Part shown: positions 6,528 to 8,963 of the stretch, in pieces
How positions within the stretch are numbered: position 1 is the stretch's first letter
Layout: every line of letters begins with the position of its first letter
Origin: CAYVQU01 sp964453155
GTDB lineage: Bacteria > Chloroflexota > Anaerolineae > Anaerolineales > UBA11858
Assembly: GCA_964453155.1 (NCBI GenBank)
Contig: CAYVQU010000198.1
Coordinates: 1-8,963 of the forward strand
Reading direction: 5' to 3'
Length of the DNA stretch: 8,963 nucleotides
Notes under the pieces: generated by a model
Databases searched by the model: none
What the model was told of the DNA's origin: nothing
Seen by the model: only the letters and a program-made list of their open reading frames with translations
Made by a program: the position numbers and the translations under genes

Positions 6528-8270
6528 GTGACAAATAGAAAAAAACGTACTACCCGCCGGTGGTACACCATAGATTTGCATATTCATACCCCTGCTTCGC
6601 AAGATTATCAGCAGCCCGAGGTTAGCTACCTTGATCTGCTGAGACAAGCGGAAGTTCGTGGTTTGGATATGATCGCCTTTACCGACCATAATACGGTTTC
6701 TGGGTATCGGCGGATGAAAGAAGAAATTCAACAGTTAGAATTACTAGAAAAATTGAATCGCTTGTTGCCAGATGAGCAGCTTCGTTTGAAGGAATATCGG
6801 CGATTATTAGATCGGATTTTGGTTTTACCAGGCTTTGAGTTTACCGCCACTTTTGGTTTCCATGTAATTGGTGTGTTTTCGCCAAATACTTCGATCCGCG
6901 AAATTGAGCATATTTTACTAATCCTGAATATTCCGGAAGAACAATTGGACGATGGTTCGGTTACGATCGGAGCCGGCACTGATGTGCTTACAGCCTATCG
7001 GTTGATCAGTGAGGGAGGGGGGGTGGTTTTTGCAGCCCATGCTAACTCAAATAATGGCGTCGCGATGCGCGGTTTTCCCATTGGTGGGCAAACCAAAATT
7101 GCCTATACCCAAGACCCCAATTTACATGCTTTAGAAGTGACCGATCTCGAGCGGCGCGGGCGACGAACAACGGCCGCATTCTTTAGCGGTACCAAACCAG
7201 AGTATCCCCGGCGCTTGCACTGTATTCAAGGTTCAGATGCCCATCGCCTGGAGGGTGACCCAAAACGCAATAAGATTTTAGGGTTAGGAGAACGTGCTAC
7301 CGACGTACACTTACCAGATTTATCATTTAAAGCCCTCCGGCAACTTTTCTTAGGGAACGACTTTTCCCGCACTCGCCCTCACCGCCACAAAGCGGCCCCA
7401 GTTTATGATTACATTCGAGAGGCGCGCAAAGAGGGGGCGAACATTGTCCAAGATTTTCATCAGAGTCTGACAGTGCGTGGCGGTAAACGCTATGCAATCA
7501 TTGCCGATGTCTGTGCTTTTGCTAACACGAATGGCGGCACCCTTTTTATTGGGTTAAGCGTTGATCCCCAAGCTGGGATCAATGGGGTGGCGAACCCCAA
7601 CCAGGCGATCAAACAACTCGAAAAAGAAATTAACAGCCGGATAAGCCCTCAGCTAACTTGTTCATTGGACGTCCAAACGACCCACGGCAAGAAAATTGTG
7701 CGTATTCTAGTGCCGCGCGGTGATGATCCGCCTTATGCGGTGGATGACAACAAAATTTATCTTCGGAGCGAAACTGAAACTGGGTTAGCAGTTCGGGATG
7801 AAATTGTTGAGATGGTGTTACGGGGAAAGCGTGATCCAATGTTAAGTGCCCAACCACCAGAGATCCCGGTGGAAGTATCTCCCCTTGAAATACCTCATGA
7901 GAAAAACCGCATTCCTGATCCGCCGCGCACTGGGGTAGAAATCGTTTCTGTCGAAGAGCGTGGGGGCGAACGGCATTTTACTGTCCGAGATTTACGCAAT
8001 GGCAATGTTGTCAAGAATGTAACCCAGAAATCTGCTCGTAAATTATGGCATCAGGCGATTGTTTTATACAACAAATTGCCTACTGATTTAGCCCAGGCTG
8101 ATATCCAATGGCAGGGGGACCTCGGTTTAATTGAACAGATCAAAATTGGAAAAGGGTTGCGGTACAACTTGGTTCAGCGAACGCCTGAACGAACCCGCTT
8201 TTATTTTGGAGTCACCGATGATGGCATTCATGGGGCCTGGAACCAATTAATCGGGGAAGAAGAAAACTGA
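6528..8270 (+). CDS. PHP-domain phosphoesterase fused to a Schlafen-type AlbA_2 domain
   Basis: A multidomain protein of 580 residues, function unknown. A basic N-terminus (RKKRTTRR, 4-11) leads into a PHP metal-dependent phosphoesterase domain (about 13-285). Its whole metal set is visible: H18 and H20 in DLHIHTP, D53/H54 in FTDHN, E104 in PGFEFTA, H112, H171 in AAHANSN, and D237/H239 in GSDAHR. A charged, probably helical insert occupies 62-97. Residues about 305-430 form an AlbA_2 (Schlafen-like) domain, shown by DVCAFANTNGGTLFIGL (327-343), INGV and the IYLRSETETG block (410-419). At the position where many relatives have E-FK, this protein reads QDFHQS. A proline-rich linker (437-466) leads to an unassigned C-terminal region (about 468-575). 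PHP domains hydrolyse phosphoesters such as nucleotide or DNA ends, and AlbA_2 domains are linked to nucleic-acid binding or regulation, so a nucleic-acid or nucleotide role is inferred. The GTG start has only a weak GAG 6 nt upstream. The stop shares one base with the next ATG. Confidence 0.88.
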   Translation: MTNRKKRTTRRWYTIDLHIHTPASQDYQQPEVSYLDLLRQAEVRGLDMIAFTDHNTVSGYRRMKEEIQQLELLEKLNRLLPDEQLRLKEYRRLLDRILVLPGFEFTATFGFHVIGVFSPNTSIREIEHILLILNIPEEQLDDGSVTIGAGTDVLTAYRLISEGGGVVFAAHANSNNGVAMRGFPIGGQTKIAYTQDPNLHALEVTDLERRGRRTTAAFFSGTKPEYPRRLHCIQGSDAHRLEGDPKRNKILGLGERATDVHLPDLSFKALRQLFLGNDFSRTRPHRHKAAPVYDYIREARKEGANIVQDFHQSLTVRGGKRYAIIADVCAFANTNGGTLFIGLSVDPQAGINGVANPNQAIKQLEKEINSRISPQLTCSLDVQTTHGKKIVRILVPRGDDPPYAVDDNKIYLRSETETGLAVRDEIVEMVLRGKRDPMLSAQPPEIPVEVSPLEIPHEKNRIPDPPRTGVEIVSVEERGGERHFTVRDLRNGNVVKNVTQKSARKLWHQAIVLYNKLPTDLAQADIQWQGDLGLIEQIKIGKGLRYNLVQRTPERTRFYFGVTDDGIHGAWNQLIGEEEN

Positions 8271-8779
8271 TGTCGCTTCGTTTTGGGATATTGACCATTT
8301 CAGATCGATCTTCACAGGGAGAACGACCAGATGTCTCCGGTCCAGTTTTGGTTACAATAGTCAAAGACGCGGGATGGCGTGTTGAACGAATTGATATCGT
8401 CCCTGATGAGATGAATGTGATCCAAAAAAAACTTGTCGAGTGGTCAGATCAAGATATTGTTGATGTGATCCTGACAACCGGTGGAACCGGGTTTACTCCC
8501 CGCGATATCACCCCTGAAGCCACCCAGCAGGTCGTACAGCGGATGGCACCCGGATTAGCTGAAGCAATGCGGGCGCAAAGCCTCAAAATCACGCCCCATG
8601 CCATGTTATCTCGGGGAATTGCTGGGATCCGCGGCCGAACCTTAATCATTAACCTACCTGGCAGCCCGAAGGCCGCCCAAGAAAATTTGGCGGTCGTAAT
8701 ACCGGTGTTACCCCATGCGGTCCAATTATTGCATAATGATGCTGACGCCGAAGCAGGGCATCGCCTTAAAACCAAATAG
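8270..8779 (+). CDS. MogA/MoaB-family molybdopterin adenylyltransferase-like protein
   Basis: A protein of 169 residues of the MoCF-binding fold, the usual size for MoaB/MogA. Family members adenylylate molybdopterin before metal insertion. Visible marks are the start FGILTISDRSSQGERPD (5-21), the TTGGTG molybdopterin-binding loop (69-74), TPRDITPEA (76-84) with the conserved D79, and LPGSPKAAQENL (129-140). A terminal histidine-rich stretch with PHAVQLLH (148-155) also fits. It is not the larger MoeA-type protein. CinA also shares this fold, but the length and the RDITPEA motif favour MoaB/MogA. Its ATG overlaps the stop of the PHP-AlbA_2 gene (TGATG), so translation is probably coupled. No other cofactor-synthesis gene is in the window. 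Some MoaB proteins lack a settled role, so the gene symbol is left open. Confidence 0.9.
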   Translation: MSLRFGILTISDRSSQGERPDVSGPVLVTIVKDAGWRVERIDIVPDEMNVIQKKLVEWSDQDIVDVILTTGGTGFTPRDITPEATQQVVQRMAPGLAEAMRAQSLKITPHAMLSRGIAGIRGRTLIINLPGSPKAAQENLAVVIPVLPHAVQLLHNDADAEAGHRLKTK

Positions 8780-8810
8780 CTTTCAATACTGAGAAGATTG
8801 AGCTAGTTTG

Positions 8811-8840
8811 TTGCCTGAGAATAAACTTATATGCTACAAT
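8811..8840 (+). promoter_or_regulatory. Promoter with extended -10
   Basis: TTGCCT (8811-8816), an 18-nt gap and TACAAT (8835-8840), the latter preceded by TGC so that it forms a TGn extended -10. Transcription would begin near 8847, about 50 nt before the ATG at 8896. A dyad GAATT-ATT-AATTC (8863-8875) lies in the leader and could be a weak operator or hairpin. Confidence 0.6.
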
Positions 8841-8883
8841 ATTTTTGTTGACGGAAGAGCCGGAATTATTAATTCAATTCTCT

Positions 8884-8888
8884 GGAGG
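8884..8888 (+). promoter_or_regulatory. Strong ribosome binding site GGAGG
   Basis: GGAGG with 7 nt to ATG 8896 is the best Shine-Dalgarno in the window, so initiation at 8896 is very likely even though the frame it opens is only 14 codons long. Confidence 0.8.
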
Positions 8889-8895
8889 AACACAT

Positions 8896-8940
8896 ATGGA
8901 TGATAAAAGTTTCTCTACCCTACATCTAGGATGCAAATGA
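8896..8940 (+). CDS. 14-codon ORF with strong ribosome site (leader peptide or broken gene start)
   Basis: The frame reads MDDKSFSTLHLGCK and stops at TGA 8938-8940. Promoter, leader and GGAGG are all well placed, which is unusual for a chance 14-codon frame. Its stop overlaps ATG 8937-8939 (ATGA) of a second frame that stays open to the window end. It may be a leader peptide that couples or attenuates the next gene. It may equally be the true N-terminus of that gene broken by a one-base shift between 8923 and 8930, real or from sequencing. The product is not recognised. Confidence 0.4.
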   Translation: MDDKSFSTLHLGCK

Positions 8941-8963
8941 TCAGTCATGGTGTAGACTCTTGT
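8937..8963 (+). CDS. Start of an ORF running off the right edge
   Basis: ATG 8937 opens a frame reading MISHGVDSC with no stop before the window end. The frame is also open upstream through ATG 8931. It has no Shine-Dalgarno of its own and would rely on coupling to the 14-codon ORF. Too little is visible to assign a family. Confidence 0.3.

Noticed and set aside
8783..8801. TCAAT/ATTGA hairpin as terminator of the mog-like gene
   Set aside because: A weak stem with a nine-base loop and no T run.
8896..8963. Firm call of a MutS2 gene start
   Set aside because: Only the first nine residues resemble some MutS2 N-termini. Even a frame-corrected reading does not align well with the conserved pattern that follows, so no assignment is made.

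Overview
The window holds seven protein genes plus the start of an eighth transcription unit. The gene content and protein flavour suggest a Chloroflexota bacterium, probably of the Anaerolineae type: a Lon protease with an acidic insertion before Walker A, a stand-alone methyltetrahydrofolate-corrinoid type methyltransferase, an Hsp20-Lon pair, and a PHP/AlbA_2 fusion protein. This placement is an inference from protein character, not from a marker gene. Start codons are mostly ATG with GGAG-type Shine-Dalgarno sites, and neighbouring genes are tightly packed, often overlapping.

Layout: (1) At 1-1771 (+) is the 3' end of a sugar-nucleotide biosynthesis operon: a 5'-truncated sugar-1-phosphate nucleotidyltransferase overlapping by ATGA a DegT/DnrJ/EryC1/StrS-type PLP aminotransferase. 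Together they would activate a sugar and aminate it for a surface glycan or similar product. (2) A strong bidirectional hairpin terminator at 1788-1829 separates this operon from a convergent gene (1838-2704, -) for a pterin-binding methyltransferase of the AcsE/MtgA/MetH-domain family. (3) The 2705-2974 spacer holds divergent promoters. On the + strand an extended -10 promoter drives a long leader, then hsp20 and lon separated by 1 nt: a holdase chaperone and an ATP-dependent protease in one protein quality-control operon. A stand-alone CheY-like receiver follows lon after 43 nt. (4) At 6528-8779 (+) a 580-residue protein joins a complete PHP metallo-phosphoesterase domain to a Schlafen-type AlbA_2 domain and an unassigned C-terminal region. 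Its stop overlaps the start of a MogA/MoaB-family molybdopterin gene. (5) At 8780-8963 is a good promoter followed by a 14-codon ORF with a very strong ribosome site. Its stop overlaps another ATG whose frame runs off the window.

The observations most worth following are the PHP-AlbA_2 fusion and its coupling to a moco-type gene, a possible RNA thermosensor fold in the hsp20 leader, and the 14-codon ORF with its ATGA overlap at the right edge (leader peptide or frameshifted gene start). No CRISPR array, IS element, tRNA or rRNA gene was seen.
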